From Occultella aeris (GTDB taxonomy: Bacteria; Actinomycetota; Actinomycetes; Actinomycetales; Beutenbergiaceae), in contig NZ_CACRYJ010000022.1 in assembly GCF_902703175.1 (NCBI RefSeq), positions 41,298 to 105,297 of the forward strand: a DNA stretch of 64,000 bases, given 5' to 3'. This document shows, piece by piece, positions 50,953-60,901 of the stretch; positions within the stretch are counted from its first letter, which is position 1, and each line of letters opens with the position of its first letter. Under the pieces are notes generated by a model. That model saw only the letters and a program-made list of their open reading frames with translations. It did no database searches and was not told the DNA's origin. The position numbers and the translations under genes are program-made.

Positions 50953-52143
50953 ATGCGCGTGTTGTGCTCCACGACCGCCGGCGATGGCCACTTCGGTCCC
51001 CTCGCGCAGGTGGCTCGCGCCTGCGTCGATGCCGGGCACGACGTACTCGTGGCCGCGCCGGCGTCCTACGCCCGAGCGGTCGCCCGGGCCGGCCTGACGC
51101 ACGCCCCGTTCGCGGACGTGCCCCCGGAGCTGATCGGCCCCGTGATGGCGACCCTGCCCAGGCTGGGCTTCGATAGGGCCAACGAAACTGTGACGCGGGA
51201 GATCTTCGGCCGTCTCGACGCCCAGCATGCCCTGCCCGGCGTGCGCCGCACGGTCGCGGAGTGGCGGCCGGACGTGATCCTGCGCGAGCCGATGGAGCTG
51301 GGATCGCTCGCTGCCGCTGAGGCGAGTGGCATCCCGCACATCGAGGTCTCGGTCGGACTCAGCTCGATGACGAGCTGGGCGATCGGCCAGGTCACCCAGC
51401 CGTTGGCCGAACTGGACGCACTGGTCGGCCTCCCCGAGGGTCGACTCCTGGCAGCGATGCGGTCCGCGCCCGCCTTCTCCGCGGTTCCTGCGATCCTCGA
51501 CGACTCAGAAGCCATCCCTGACGAGGCCGGCCTGAACCGCCCGCTCACCCGGTACCGAGCCGACACGACGCGGGGCGCCGGACGCCTGCCTGCGGCATGG
51601 GGTGAGCCGACGGATCCCCTGGTCTATGTGACGTTCGGTACCGTCGCGGCCGGTCTGGACCACCTCTCCGGACTCCACGAAGCGGCCCTGGCCGCGTTGG
51701 CCGATCAACCCGTCCGGGTGTTGATGACCACGGGTCTCGCCTCGGGGGCGCTCGTCCCGCCGCCCTGGCCCAGGAATGCCCGGGTCGAGACGTACTGGCC
51801 GCAGGACGACGTGATGCCGTTCGCGGCGGCCGTGGTGGGACACGGCGGCTTCGGCACGACCATGTCGGCGCTCGCCGCGGGCGTTCCGCAGGTGCTCATG
51901 CCGTTGTTCGCGATCGACCAGCGCATGAACGCCGATCGGGTCGCAATGATGGGCGCCGGCATCCGGGTCGCGGATCCCCCCGCGGGCGTCGGCCAGTTGG
52001 CGCAGGCAGTGACGCGGGTGTTGGCCGATGACCGGTACGGGGCGCGCGCGCAGGAACTGGCAGCCGCGATCGAGGCGCTGCCCGAGGCCGCCGCACTCGT
52101 GCCGGAGATCGAGCGGATCGCCGACGCGTGGACGCGTGAGTAG
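50953..52143 (+). CDS. UGT/MGT-type glycosyltransferase (GT1-like)
   Basis: A 396-aa GT-B fold enzyme. The N-terminus MRVLCSTTAGDGHFGPLAQV is the acceptor-side Rossmann start. The C-terminal nucleotide-sugar site is GHGGFGTTMSALAAGVPQVL with PLFAIDQRMNADRV, as in macrolide-type glycosyltransferases. It would glycosylate a small-molecule acceptor; the donor and acceptor are unknown. ATG at 50953 is used; ATG at 50938 is an alternative, and neither has a strong ribosome-binding site. It is divergent from tmk and converges on a sugar kinase gene 22 bp away. Confidence 0.88.
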   Translation: MRVLCSTTAGDGHFGPLAQVARACVDAGHDVLVAAPASYARAVARAGLTHAPFADVPPELIGPVMATLPRLGFDRANETVTREIFGRLDAQHALPGVRRTVAEWRPDVILREPMELGSLAAAEASGIPHIEVSVGLSSMTSWAIGQVTQPLAELDALVGLPEGRLLAAMRSAPAFSAVPAILDDSEAIPDEAGLNRPLTRYRADTTRGAGRLPAAWGEPTDPLVYVTFGTVAAGLDHLSGLHEAALAALADQPVRVLMTTGLASGALVPPPWPRNARVETYWPQDDVMPFAAAVVGHGGFGTTMSALAAGVPQVLMPLFAIDQRMNADRVAMMGAGIRVADPPAGVGQLAQAVTRVLADDRYGARAQELAAAIEALPEAAALVPEIERIADAWTRE

Positions 52144-52165
52144 TCGTCGACCCACCACTCGACCC

Positions 52166-53296
52166 CTACTGCGCGACGGCCCTAACGCCCGCGGCGAGGT
52201 CGGCCGGCCCTCCGACCGGCCAGCCCGCCTCGGCGGCAGCGAGCCGGAGCGCCCCGACGACGGGCACCTCGGCGGTGCGCAGCGGTGCCGCCGGGAACAT
52301 GGTGGCCAACGCGGCACGGACCCCGTCCCGGACCGGGCCGGCGGTCGTGAGCAGCGAGCCGGCGAGCACGATCTCCGCGGGGCTGGGGTCCGCGACCATC
52401 TGCGCGGTGCCTACCAGCGCCGCGACAGCCTCCTCGATGATGGTGCCGGCCACCTCGTCCCCGGCCGCGGCCACGTTCGCCACCAGTGGCGCGACGCCGC
52501 CGTACTGGGACGCGGCCATAGAGTGCACGGCGACGATCAGTCCCTGGCGCGCCTCGACGCCGTCGGCAACCCCGGCCCAGTCCAGTACCGCGCCGGTGAG
52601 GGCTGTGCTCGGGCCGCGCCCGTCCAGGTGCGCGGCGGCGGCCCGTAGTCCGGCCAGCCCGATCCACACGGCGGACCCACCGTCGCCGAGGATCCAGCCC
52701 ATGCCGTCACACCGGGCGGTGACCTCGAGCCCGGCCCACGGGTCCCCGCCCGGACGCGCGTCGGGCACCCGCACCCGGGCCGCCACCGCGCCGGTGCCGG
52801 AGAGCAGCAGCAGCCCGTCGGGGACCTGCGCCGCAGCCGCGTAGGCGATCGCCAGGTCTCCACGCAGGCGCGGTTCGCCGGGCAGTCCCACGTCCGACCA
52901 GGCGCCGCGCGCGGCCTCCAGCGCCTCCGGCACCGGGGCGGCGCCCGTGCCCGCGCCGGCCATGCCGATCAGGCCGGAGACCTCGATGCCGGCCGCCGCT
53001 CCCAGGGCCGCGCCAGCGGCACCGTCGCCCGCGCCGGGCTCGTGCACTCCGATCGGGCCAGCCGACCCAGCCGACCCCAGCCCTGCCTCGAGAACCCGGG
53101 CATCCGCAAGCGCCGCCCGCAGGGTCTGCGCCAGGTTCGCGCGTACCGATCCCGGCGAGCTGCGGATGTTGCCGCCGGGCCCGGTCGCGTAACTCAGCAC
53201 CGGCCCGCCGGCGAGCCCGACGGCGACCTTGCTCGAAGTACCGCCGATGTCCGCGCCGACGAGCACCTGCAGGGGCGCCGGACCGCCCTCACTCAC
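52166..53296 (-). CDS. BadF/BadG/BcrA-type ATPase (N-acetylglucosamine kinase-like)
   Basis: A 376-aa actin-fold ATPase. The phosphate-1 motif GADIGGTSSKVAVG is near the N-terminus, with the ADP-binding and hinge segments LLLLSGTGAVAARV and DGMGWILGDGGSAVWIG. Eukaryotic-type GlcNAc kinases share this layout, so an amino-sugar kinase is likely. Its GTG start overlaps the Gfo/Idh/MocA gene's end by 8 bp, suggesting both act in one sugar-derivative route. Confidence 0.88.
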   Translation of the reverse strand: MSEGGPAPLQVLVGADIGGTSSKVAVGLAGGPVLSYATGPGGNIRSSPGSVRANLAQTLRAALADARVLEAGLGSAGSAGPIGVHEPGAGDGAAGAALGAAAGIEVSGLIGMAGAGTGAAPVPEALEAARGAWSDVGLPGEPRLRGDLAIAYAAAAQVPDGLLLLSGTGAVAARVRVPDARPGGDPWAGLEVTARCDGMGWILGDGGSAVWIGLAGLRAAAAHLDGRGPSTALTGAVLDWAGVADGVEARQGLIVAVHSMAASQYGGVAPLVANVAAAGDEVAGTIIEEAVAALVGTAQMVADPSPAEIVLAGSLLTTAGPVRDGVRAALATMFPAAPLRTAEVPVVGALRLAAAEAGWPVGGPADLAAGVRAVAQ

Positions 53297-54317
53297 CGGG
53301 AAGGACCGCCCCGAGCTGGCGGCGGGCCTCGTCCATGGTGGCCATCACCGCGATGGTCCCCTCCGGGTCGTGCCGCGGGGAGAACGTCTCGCCGGCGTGC
53401 ACCCGGCGGGCCACCTCGGCGGCCTGGTAGGCGAACCCGGCACTCACCTCGGGCGTGAAGCTGCGGGCCTCACCGTGCCGTGGGCGGACCGTGACGGTCG
53501 TGGGTGCGTAGAACGTCCCGGCAAGCTCGATCCTCCCCTCGGTGCCGTTGATGGTCGCGGCGTTCGCGGTTGCCGAGCGCATCGTCGCGTGCAGCAGCGC
53601 CACCGCCCCGGAGGCCGTCCGCAGCGTGATGGCCTCCGTGTCGTCCACGCCGGTCGAGGTCAGGGTGCCGACGGCGGTGACCTGCTCCGGGGGGCCGAGG
53701 ATGTCGTGCGCGAATGAGATCGGGTAGACGGTCAGGTCGAGCATCGAACCGCCGGCCAGCGCGGGGTTGCGCATCCGGTGTTCGTCACCGAGGGCGCGCA
53801 TGTCCTGCCCGTGTTCGGCGCTCACGCTGACCACCTCGCCGATCTCACCGGAGTCGAGCACCCCGTGCACGGCGATCATGTGCGGCAGGAACCGGGTCCA
53901 CATCGCCTCCATGGCGAACAGGCCGCGGTCGGCGGCGGCCGCGAACAGGGTCCGGGCCTCGCCGGCGCTTCGGGTGATCGACTTCTCCACCAGCACGTGC
54001 TTGCCGGCCCCGAGCGCGAGCAGGGCGTGCTCGAGGTGCTCCGAGTGCGGGGAAGCGATGTAGACCGCCTCGACCTGCGCGTCGGCGACGAGCTCGGCAT
54101 AGCTGCCGTACGCCGTCGGTATCCCGTACTCGCCGGCGAACGCGCGAGCTCGCCCGGCGTCCCGCGAGCCGACCGCGACCACCGACGACGCGGTGTTCGC
54201 GGGGATCTCCGCGGCGAACTTCCGGGCGATGCCCCCGGGGGCGAGGATGCCCCAGCGCAGGGCGGGGGCGGCAGCGGGGTCTTGGGCAGTTTCGAAGGCA
54301 GGGCCGAGGGTGGTCAC
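53289..54317 (-). CDS. Gfo/Idh/MocA family oxidoreductase
   Basis: A 342-aa NAD(P)-dependent oxidoreductase. Rossmann motif WGILAPGGIARKF, then VYIASPHSEH and the HVLVEKSITRS lysine of the EKP motif; the C-terminal domain begins GGSMLDLTVYPISFA. The GTG start at 54317 has AAGG 8 nt upstream. It is paired with a sugar-kinase-like gene by an 8-bp overlap, pointing to sugar or amino-sugar metabolism. It is related to the gene at 9897-10892. Confidence 0.9.
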   Translation of the reverse strand: MTTLGPAFETAQDPAAAPALRWGILAPGGIARKFAAEIPANTASSVVAVGSRDAGRARAFAGEYGIPTAYGSYAELVADAQVEAVYIASPHSEHLEHALLALGAGKHVLVEKSITRSAGEARTLFAAAADRGLFAMEAMWTRFLPHMIAVHGVLDSGEIGEVVSVSAEHGQDMRALGDEHRMRNPALAGGSMLDLTVYPISFAHDILGPPEQVTAVGTLTSTGVDDTEAITLRTASGAVALLHATMRSATANAATINGTEGRIELAGTFYAPTTVTVRPRHGEARSFTPEVSAGFAYQAAEVARRVHAGETFSPRHDPEGTIAVMATMDEARRQLGAVLPGE

Positions 54318-54427
54318 GCAGACACCTTAGGGTGCCGCGGCCGCGGCCGGCAGCGAGGCCGTCGGGCTGAACACGACTGCCCGACGGCGAGGGCCCGGTC
54401 GGTTCCGGGACCTCGCCGGTGGCGGGG

Positions 54428-57136
54428 CTACTTCTTCGCCGTCGCCTTCTTCGCGGCCGGCTTCTTCGCGGCCGGCTTGCGGGCGGCGGTGGCCCGGGCC
54501 GGCTTCTTGGCCGGACCCTTCGCACGCTTCTCGGCGATCAGCTCGTAGGCACGCTCGGCGGTCAGGTTCTCGACCGGGTCGTCCTTGCGCAGCGTCGCGT
54601 TCGTGGTGCCGTCGGTGACGTACGCGCCGAACCGGCCGTCCTTGACCACCACCGGCTTGCCCGAGACCGGGTCCTCGCCGAACTCCTTGAGCGGCGGGGC
54701 CGAGGTGGCCCCGCGACCGCGCTTGGGCTGGGCGTAGATCTCCAGCGCCTGCTCGAGGGTGACGTCGAAGATCTGGTCCTCCGACGCCAGCGAACGGGAG
54801 TCGGTCCCCTTCTTCAGGTACGGCCCGTACCGGCCGTTCTGGGCGGTGATCTCGTCCCCGGACTCCGGGTCCTCACCGACCACCCGCGGCAGGGACAGCA
54901 GCTTCAGCGCGGAGTCCAGGTCCACCGTGTTCAGGTCCATGTCCTTGAACAGCGAGGACGTGCGCGGCTTCGGCTTGACGGCCTTCTTCGCGCCCTTCTT
55001 CGGCGCCTCGGCCTCGTCCGGCTCGGGCAGGATCTCGGTCACGTACGGTCCGTACCGGCCGGACCGGGCCACGATCTGGTGCCCGGTCTCGGGGTCGGCA
55101 CCGAGTTCGCGGTCGCCGTCGCCACCGGCCTCGAAGAGTTCCTTCGCCTTCTCGAGCGTGAGCTCGTCCGGGGCGATGTCCTCCGGGACGCTCGCGCGCC
55201 GGGCCTCGCCACCCTCCTCCAGCGGGGGTGCTTCGATGTAGGGACCGTACCGGCCGACCCGCAACACGATGTCCTCGCCGACGCTGATCGAGTTGATCTC
55301 CCGGGCGTCGATCTCGCCGAGGTCCTCGACCTGGTGCTTCAGCCCTTCGACGCCGTCGCGCCCGAAGTAGAACCCGGCCAGCCAGTCCACCCGGTCCGCC
55401 TCGCCCGCGGCGATCCGGTCCAGGTCGGACTCCATCGCGGCGGTGAAGTCATAGTCGACCAGCCGCGGGAAGTGTTCCTCGAGCAGACGCACCACGGAGA
55501 ACGCGAGCCAGCTCGGCACCAGGGCCTGACCCCGTCGCAGCACGTAGCCACGGTCGGTGATTACGCCGATGGTGGCCGCGTAGGTCGACGGGCGGCCGAT
55601 CCCCCGCTCCTCCAGGGCCTTGACCAGGCTCGCCTCGGTGTACCGGGGCGGCGGGGACGTCTCGTGACCGTCGGCCACCAGCTCCTCGGTGGTCACATCG
55701 TCGCCGACCTGCAGGTCCGGCAGCCGCGCGTCCTTGGCCTCGCGCTCCTCGTAGCGCTCGACGTCGCGACCCTCCTCGTAAGCGGCGAGGAAGCCGCGGA
55801 AGGTGATGACCGTGCCGGACGCCGCGAACTCGGCGTCGCGACCATCGGTTGCGGTCGTGCCCAGCCGGATGGACGCCGTCGATCCCTTGGCATCCGCCAT
55901 CTGCGAGGCGACGGTGCGCTTCCAGATCAGCTCGTACAGGCGGAACTGGTCGCCGGCGAGTTCGCGGGCCACCTGGGCGGGGGTCCGGAACGAGTCACCG
56001 GCGGGGCGGATCGCCTCGTGGGCCTCCTGCGCGCCCTTCGACGTCGTGGCGTACATGCGGGGCTTGGCCGGGATGTAGTCGGCGCCGTACAACTCGGTGG
56101 CCTGCTTGCGTGCGGCCGCGATGGCCTGACCGGACAGCGCCGAGGAGTCGGTACGCATGTAGGTGATGTACCCGTTCTCGTACAGGGTCTGCGCGGTGCG
56201 CATCGCCTGCCGGGAGTTCATCCGGAGCTTGCGGGAGGCCTCCTGCTGCAGCGTGGAGGTCGTGAACGGGGCCGCGGGCCGGCGGGTGTACGGCTTCTCC
56301 TCGACGGAACGCACCTGGACCTGGCAGCCCTCGAGTGCGGTGACCAGGCCGCGCGCGTCGGCCTCGGTGAGCTGGACGGCGGCGCGGGTACGAAGCACCC
56401 CGTCGTCACCGAAGTCCTTGCCGGTGGCCACGCGGGCGCCGTCGACGGCCACCAGCCGGGCCCCGAACGAGGTGCCGGCGGTCTGCCCGCGGCCGCCCGC
56501 GAACGTGCCCTTGATGTCCCAGTACTCCGCGCTGCGGAACGCCATCCGCTCGCGCTCGCGCTCCACCACCAGGCGGGTGGCGACGGACTGCACCCGGCCC
56601 GCGCTCAGGCCCTGGCGGACCTTGCGCCACAGCACCGGGGAGACCTCGTAGCCGTACAACCGGTCCAGGAGGCGGCGGGTCTCCTGGGCGTCGACGAGGC
56701 GGGTGTCCAGGTCCCGGGTGTTCTCCAGCGCCCGCTGGATGGCCTCCCGGGTGATCTCGTGGAACACCATCCGCTTGACCGGCACCTTGGGCTCGAGCAC
56801 CTCGAGCAGGTGCCACGCGATGGCCTCGCCCTCGCGGTCCTCATCGGTGGCGAGGTAGAGCTCGTCGGCGTTCTTGAGGAGCTTCTTGAGCTCGGCGACC
56901 TTCTTCTTCTTGTCCGCGTCCACGACGTAGTAGGGGTCGAACCCGTTGTCCACGTCGATCGCGAACTTCTTGTAGGGCCCCTTCTTCATCTCGGCGGGCA
57001 GCTCGGAGGGCTGCGCCAGGTCCCGGATGTGCCCCACGCTCGCCTCGACGTCGAAGTCGGAGCCCAGGTAGCCGGCGATGGTGCGAGCCTTCGCCGGGGA
57101 CTCGACGATGACCAGCCTGCGATGGGGTGTGGTCAC
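54428..57136 (-). CDS. topA: DNA topoisomerase I
   Basis: A 902-aa type IA topoisomerase that relaxes negative supercoils. The TOPRIM domain opens with LVIVESPAKARTIAGYLG, and its acidic triad includes DEDREGE at 99-105. The catalytic Tyr is Y326 in YITYMRTDS. Instead of the zinc fingers of proteobacterial enzymes, the C-terminus has four to five topo-C repeats (each with GRYGPY or GRFGAY) and a Lys/Ala-rich tail (KPAAKKPAAKK), as is typical of actinobacteria. GTG start with GAAGG upstream. Confidence 0.97.
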   Translation of the reverse strand: MTTPHRRLVIVESPAKARTIAGYLGSDFDVEASVGHIRDLAQPSELPAEMKKGPYKKFAIDVDNGFDPYYVVDADKKKKVAELKKLLKNADELYLATDEDREGEAIAWHLLEVLEPKVPVKRMVFHEITREAIQRALENTRDLDTRLVDAQETRRLLDRLYGYEVSPVLWRKVRQGLSAGRVQSVATRLVVERERERMAFRSAEYWDIKGTFAGGRGQTAGTSFGARLVAVDGARVATGKDFGDDGVLRTRAAVQLTEADARGLVTALEGCQVQVRSVEEKPYTRRPAAPFTTSTLQQEASRKLRMNSRQAMRTAQTLYENGYITYMRTDSSALSGQAIAAARKQATELYGADYIPAKPRMYATTSKGAQEAHEAIRPAGDSFRTPAQVARELAGDQFRLYELIWKRTVASQMADAKGSTASIRLGTTATDGRDAEFAASGTVITFRGFLAAYEEGRDVERYEEREAKDARLPDLQVGDDVTTEELVADGHETSPPPRYTEASLVKALEERGIGRPSTYAATIGVITDRGYVLRRGQALVPSWLAFSVVRLLEEHFPRLVDYDFTAAMESDLDRIAAGEADRVDWLAGFYFGRDGVEGLKHQVEDLGEIDAREINSISVGEDIVLRVGRYGPYIEAPPLEEGGEARRASVPEDIAPDELTLEKAKELFEAGGDGDRELGADPETGHQIVARSGRYGPYVTEILPEPDEAEAPKKGAKKAVKPKPRTSSLFKDMDLNTVDLDSALKLLSLPRVVGEDPESGDEITAQNGRYGPYLKKGTDSRSLASEDQIFDVTLEQALEIYAQPKRGRGATSAPPLKEFGEDPVSGKPVVVKDGRFGAYVTDGTTNATLRKDDPVENLTAERAYELIAEKRAKGPAKKPARATAARKPAAKKPAAKKATAKK

Positions 57137-57522
57137 GCGGACCTTCCTTCTCAGTTCGCGCCGACCGGACACGGCGGCGCGTTTAGGGGGACACTGCGGC
57201 TCGACGGTACATCGTCTTTCGGCGGATCGTCGCGGATCCTGTCCCGGCACCGGCCCTGTCGGGCCTGCTGGGGGCCGTTGCGCCGGCCGGATCGTCACAT
57301 CACGCACCCGAGCCTCCGGCGCTGCTCACCCTGGGGCGAGCGTGGTACCGCCGCTGGGACGAGGGTACCTCTCCCCAGGCCCCTGGCCGGTTCCGGCCCT
57401 CGACCGCGGCTAGGGTCGGTGCCACGGGATCGGACTCCGGGTCGCCCACGCGACCGTGTCCCGACCGGGTCGCCTCGACCGGCGTCCCACCCTCCACCGC
57501 CTCTCGCACCCACCGGAGCACC
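57137..57522. other. Divergent intergenic region between topA and the MoxR cluster
   Basis: A 386-bp GC-rich gap that should carry promoters for topA (leftward) and the MoxR cluster (rightward). A TAGGGT hexamer near 57411-57416, about 110 bp before the moxR ATG, resembles an actinobacterial -10 element, but no matched -35 box could be assigned. No RNA gene, repeat or small coding frame was recognised. Confidence 0.35.
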
Positions 57523-58542
57523 ATGTCCCAGCAAGCCCCTGCGCCCGCAGCCGCCCGCCGACTCGAGCCGTCCGACGTCGCCCGCGCCCAGGCAATCGTC
57601 GAGCGCATCGGCACCTCGTTCCGGAGCCGGGTGGTCGGGCAGGGCAACCTCCAGCTGAGCCTCGTGGTGGCACTGATGACCGGTGGGCACGTGCTCCTGG
57701 AGTCGGTGCCCGGCCTGGCCAAGACGACCGCGGCGGCGACGCTCGCCGACGCGGTCCACGGCTCGTTCACCCGGATCCAGTGCACCCCGGACCTGCTCCC
57801 GGCCGACATCGTCGGCACCCAGGTGTACGAGCCGGCCACCGGCGCGTTCAGCACCCAGCTCGGCCCGGTGCACGCGAACTTCGTGCTGCTCGACGAGATC
57901 AACCGGTCCTCGGCGAAGACGCAGTCCGCGATGCTCGAGGCGATGCAGGAGCGGCAGACGTCGATCGGCGGCGTCATCCACGAGCTCCCGAAGCCGTTCG
58001 TGGTGCTCGCCACCCAGAACCCGATCGAGCAGGAAGGCACCTACGAGCTGCCCGAGGCCCAGCTCGACCGGTTCCTGCTCAAGGAGATCCTCACCTACCC
58101 CAGCCACGCCGAGGAGATCGAGATCCTCGACCGGATCGAGCGCGAGGTGTTCGACCAGGAGCTGCCGGCCGGCTCCCAGGTGAGCCTGGACGAGGTGCGT
58201 TACCTGCAGGGCGTGGTCAAGGGCGTCTACCTCGACCCGGCGATCAAGTCCTACATCGTGGCCCTCGTGCAGGCCACGCGGCCGCCGTCGCGGGCCCTCG
58301 GTGAGCGCCTCGGCCGGTACCTCACCTGCGGCGCGAGCCCTCGGGCGTCGATCACGTTCCAGCAGGTGGCCCGGGCCCTCGCGGTCGTGGCCGGGCGGAC
58401 CTACGTGATCCCCGAGGACGTGCAGCGGCTGCGGCACCAGGTGCTCCGGCACCGGATCATCCTGAACTTCGAGGCAGTCTCGGACCGGGTCAGCACCGAG
58501 CAGGTGGTGGACGCGGTCTTCGCGGCCACTCCCACGCCGTAG
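57523..58542 (+). CDS. MoxR family AAA+ ATPase
   Basis: A 339-aa MoxR-type AAA+ protein. Walker A is VPGLAKTT, Walker B is FVLLDEINRSS, and the sensor region is VLATQNPIEQEGTYELPEAQ with RF(L)-type arginine nearby. MoxR proteins act as chaperones or activators, often for metal-ion insertion into VWA-domain partners. It leads a co-directional cluster with a DUF58 protein, two VWA membrane proteins and a TPR-like protein. GGAG precedes the ATG at 57523. Confidence 0.95.
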   Translation: MSQQAPAPAAARRLEPSDVARAQAIVERIGTSFRSRVVGQGNLQLSLVVALMTGGHVLLESVPGLAKTTAAATLADAVHGSFTRIQCTPDLLPADIVGTQVYEPATGAFSTQLGPVHANFVLLDEINRSSAKTQSAMLEAMQERQTSIGGVIHELPKPFVVLATQNPIEQEGTYELPEAQLDRFLLKEILTYPSHAEEIEILDRIEREVFDQELPAGSQVSLDEVRYLQGVVKGVYLDPAIKSYIVALVQATRPPSRALGERLGRYLTCGASPRASITFQQVARALAVVAGRTYVIPEDVQRLRHQVLRHRIILNFEAVSDRVSTEQVVDAVFAATPTP

Positions 58543-58552
58543 CGGAGCCTCG

Positions 58553-59440
58553 ATGTCCTCCCTGTTGGTCGAGGTCCGGACCAAGATGTCGATCCACGCC
58601 CACGAGAAGGTGCGTGGGCTGCTGGCCGGCGAGTACGCGTCCGTGCACAAGGGCCGCTCCATGGACTTCGACGACCTGCGCGAGTACCAGCGCGGCGACG
58701 ACGTCAAGGACATCGACTGGAAGGCCACCGCCCGCAGTGCGCACGTGCTGCTGAAGCGGTACGTGGCGGTCAAGAAGCACAACGTGCTGCTCGTCGTGGA
58801 CACCGGCCGGACCATGTCCGCCACCGCCGCCGGCGGCGGCAGCAAGCGCGACGTGGCCGTGCTCAGCACCGGTGTGATGGGCCACGTCGCCACCCAGCAC
58901 GGCGACCTGGTCGGCCTGGCCTGCGGGGACGCCGACGGCGTCACCTACCTCCCACTGCGCGGCACCTCCGGGCACCTGGAGACCCTGCTCCAGCGCATCC
59001 ACGGGCGGATCCGCCCCGACGGCGCCGCCCAGGACCTGCTCGCTCTGCTGGACTCCGTCCGGCGGACCATCACCCGGCGGATGATCGTCCTGATCGTCAC
59101 CGACGAGGTGGACCTCGGCCCGGCCCACGAGGAGGTGCTGCGCCGGCTCCGGGTGCAGCACGAGGTGCTCTGGCTGACCATCTCCGACGCGGAGCTCACC
59201 GACGACCGGTTCGCCGGGCGGGACCTGCTCGACGTCGACGCACTCCAGAGGCTGCCGGCCGCGCTGCGCGACGACCCGCAACTGCGCCGCGAGCACGCCG
59301 CCGCCCTCGCCGCCGCCCGCGGCGGCCGGGACGCGCTGCTGCGCCGGGTCGGGATCGCAGCGGAGCGGATCGGCTCCGACGCCGAAGTCATCCCCGCCGT
59401 GTTCCGGCTCCTCGAGAAGCAGCGGGCCGCCCGTGGCTGA
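58553..59440 (+). CDS. DUF58 domain protein
   Basis: A 295-aa cytoplasmic VWA-like protein of the DUF58 family. The signature GRSMDFDDLREYQRGDDVKD and IDWKATARSAHVLLKRY is clear. A MIDAS-like DTGRT start appears in the VWA-type fold. It is the regular partner of MoxR and lies 10 bp after it. Its end overlaps the next gene by 8 bp. Confidence 0.93.
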   Translation: MSSLLVEVRTKMSIHAHEKVRGLLAGEYASVHKGRSMDFDDLREYQRGDDVKDIDWKATARSAHVLLKRYVAVKKHNVLLVVDTGRTMSATAAGGGSKRDVAVLSTGVMGHVATQHGDLVGLACGDADGVTYLPLRGTSGHLETLLQRIHGRIRPDGAAQDLLALLDSVRRTITRRMIVLIVTDEVDLGPAHEEVLRRLRVQHEVLWLTISDAELTDDRFAGRDLLDVDALQRLPAALRDDPQLRREHAAALAAARGGRDALLRRVGIAAERIGSDAEVIPAVFRLLEKQRAARG

Positions 59441-59927
59441 CGACCTCTACGGCCCGTGGCAGTACGGCGCCCTCTGGCCGGTGCTCGGCGCACTGCTCGG
59501 GGCGGCCGTGCTCGGCTGGTTCGCCTACCTGTTCTGGAGCACCCGGGCGGTGCCGGCGACGGCGCAGCCGGCGCCCACGCACGGCCGCAGTCTCGCGGAA
59601 CTGAAGCAGGCGCACCTGGCGCAGCTGCACGCCGTCGGGGCCGAACACGCCGCCGGCCGCCTGCCCGAACGGGACGCCTACCAGCGCCTCAGCACCATCG
59701 TGCGCGCGTTCGCGTTCGCCGCCTCCGGGGTGCCCGCACACACGATGTCCCTGGCGGACCTGAAGCGGCACCATCCCGGGGCGCTTCCGGCCGCGATCGA
59801 GCGGCTGTACCCGGTCGAGTTCTCCGCTCCCGGGGCCGGCGCGGACGCGACCGACGGCCGCGGCAGCGCGGCCGACGTGCCGGGCGCGGTCGCCCTTGCC
59901 ACCGGCGTGGTGGGAGGGTGGCGATGA
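59433..59927 (+). CDS. Membrane protein of MoxR cluster (DUF4381-like)
   Basis: A 164-aa protein with one N-terminal transmembrane helix (LWPVLGALLGAAVLGWFAYLF) and a cytoplasmic helical domain (LAELKQAHLAQLHAVGAEHA, then YQRLSTIVRAFAFAASG). Its position between DUF58 and the VWA genes matches the small BatD/DUF4381-type component. The GTG start overlaps the DUF58 stop by 8 bp, and its own stop overlaps the next ATG (ATGA). The family assignment rests on position and topology. Confidence 0.75.
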   Translation: MADDLYGPWQYGALWPVLGALLGAAVLGWFAYLFWSTRAVPATAQPAPTHGRSLAELKQAHLAQLHAVGAEHAAGRLPERDAYQRLSTIVRAFAFAASGVPAHTMSLADLKRHHPGALPAAIERLYPVEFSAPGAGADATDGRGSAADVPGAVALATGVVGGWR

Positions 59928-60901
59928 CCGTCTCGATCCTGTGGGGCTGGCTGATCCCGGTGCTCCTGGTCGCGATCGCGGCCGGCGCGTGGTGGTGGTG
60001 GCGCCGCACGGCGGCCCGCACCTCCACCGACGCCGTCCGGGTGGCGCACTCGGAGCGGCTCACCTCGTTGCCGCGCTACCGCGCGCTCGCTGCCCGACGG
60101 CGGCAGCTGCTGACCGCGATGACGGTCGCCGTCGCGGGGCTCGCCGTGGCGGGCACGGTGCTGCTGGCCCGCCCGATCGGGGCGTCTGCGACCGAGCCGG
60201 AACTGCACACCCGCGACATCATGCTCTGCCTCGACGTGTCCGGGTCGATGGACTCCTTCAACCAGGAGCTGCTGGCCACGTTCGCCGAGCTGGTGCCGCA
60301 GTTCGAGGGCGAGCGGATCGGCATGACGATCTGGGACAGCTCCGCCGTGACCGTGTTCCCGCTCACGACGGACTACGCCTACGTCACCGAGCAGCTGACG
60401 ATGCTCTCGCAAGGGTTCGCGGAGAACGACTACAGCCAGCTCCAAGGCACCTACTACGGCGAGGGCGGCTCCTCGCTGATCGGGGACGGCCTGGTCTCCT
60501 GCGCGCTCCGGTTCGACGCGGTCGACACCCACCGGTCCCGCTCGATCATCATGGCCACGGACAACTATGTGTCCGGCAACCCGCTCGTGACCCTGCCGGA
60601 GGCGGCCCGGCTCGTGGCCGACCGCGACATCCGGTTGTACGCGCTGAACGTGACGTCCTGGGGCGAGAGCGACGAGAGCGTGGAACTGGCCGAGACCGCG
60701 GAGCTGACCGGCGGGTCGAGCTATCTGATCGAGGAGCCGGAGGAGATCGCGGCGCTCGTGGACACGATCGCCGACACCGAGGCAGCCGCGTTCACCGGCG
60801 CACCCCAGGTGCTGGAGTACGCGGCTCCCGGGGTGTTCCTGGCGCTCGGCGGAGCCGGCCTGGTCGCGTTGATGGGTCTCGCCTGGAAGGCCGGGCTATG
60901 A
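59924..60901 (+). CDS. VWA-domain membrane protein (BatA-like)
   Basis: A 325-aa protein with an N-terminal transmembrane helix (WLIPVLLVAIAAGAWWWW), a second near residue 66, and a C-terminal helix (GVFLALGGAGLVALMGLAW). The VWA domain between them has a complete MIDAS start DVSGSMDS. It overlaps both neighbours by 4 bp. In Bat-type clusters such VWA proteins form a membrane complex activated by MoxR; its substrate here is unknown. Confidence 0.9.
   Translation: MTVSILWGWLIPVLLVAIAAGAWWWWRRTAARTSTDAVRVAHSERLTSLPRYRALAARRRQLLTAMTVAVAGLAVAGTVLLARPIGASATEPELHTRDIMLCLDVSGSMDSFNQELLATFAELVPQFEGERIGMTIWDSSAVTVFPLTTDYAYVTEQLTMLSQGFAENDYSQLQGTYYGEGGSSLIGDGLVSCALRFDAVDTHRSRSIIMATDNYVSGNPLVTLPEAARLVADRDIRLYALNVTSWGESDESVELAETAELTGGSSYLIEEPEEIAALVDTIADTEAAAFTGAPQVLEYAAPGVFLALGGAGLVALMGLAWKAGL

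Noticed and set aside
54419..57658. A 1079-codon open frame on the plus strand opposite topA
   Set aside because: It is the antisense of a confidently assigned topoisomerase in a GC-rich genome; the translation is Arg/Gly/Val-biased with no domain.
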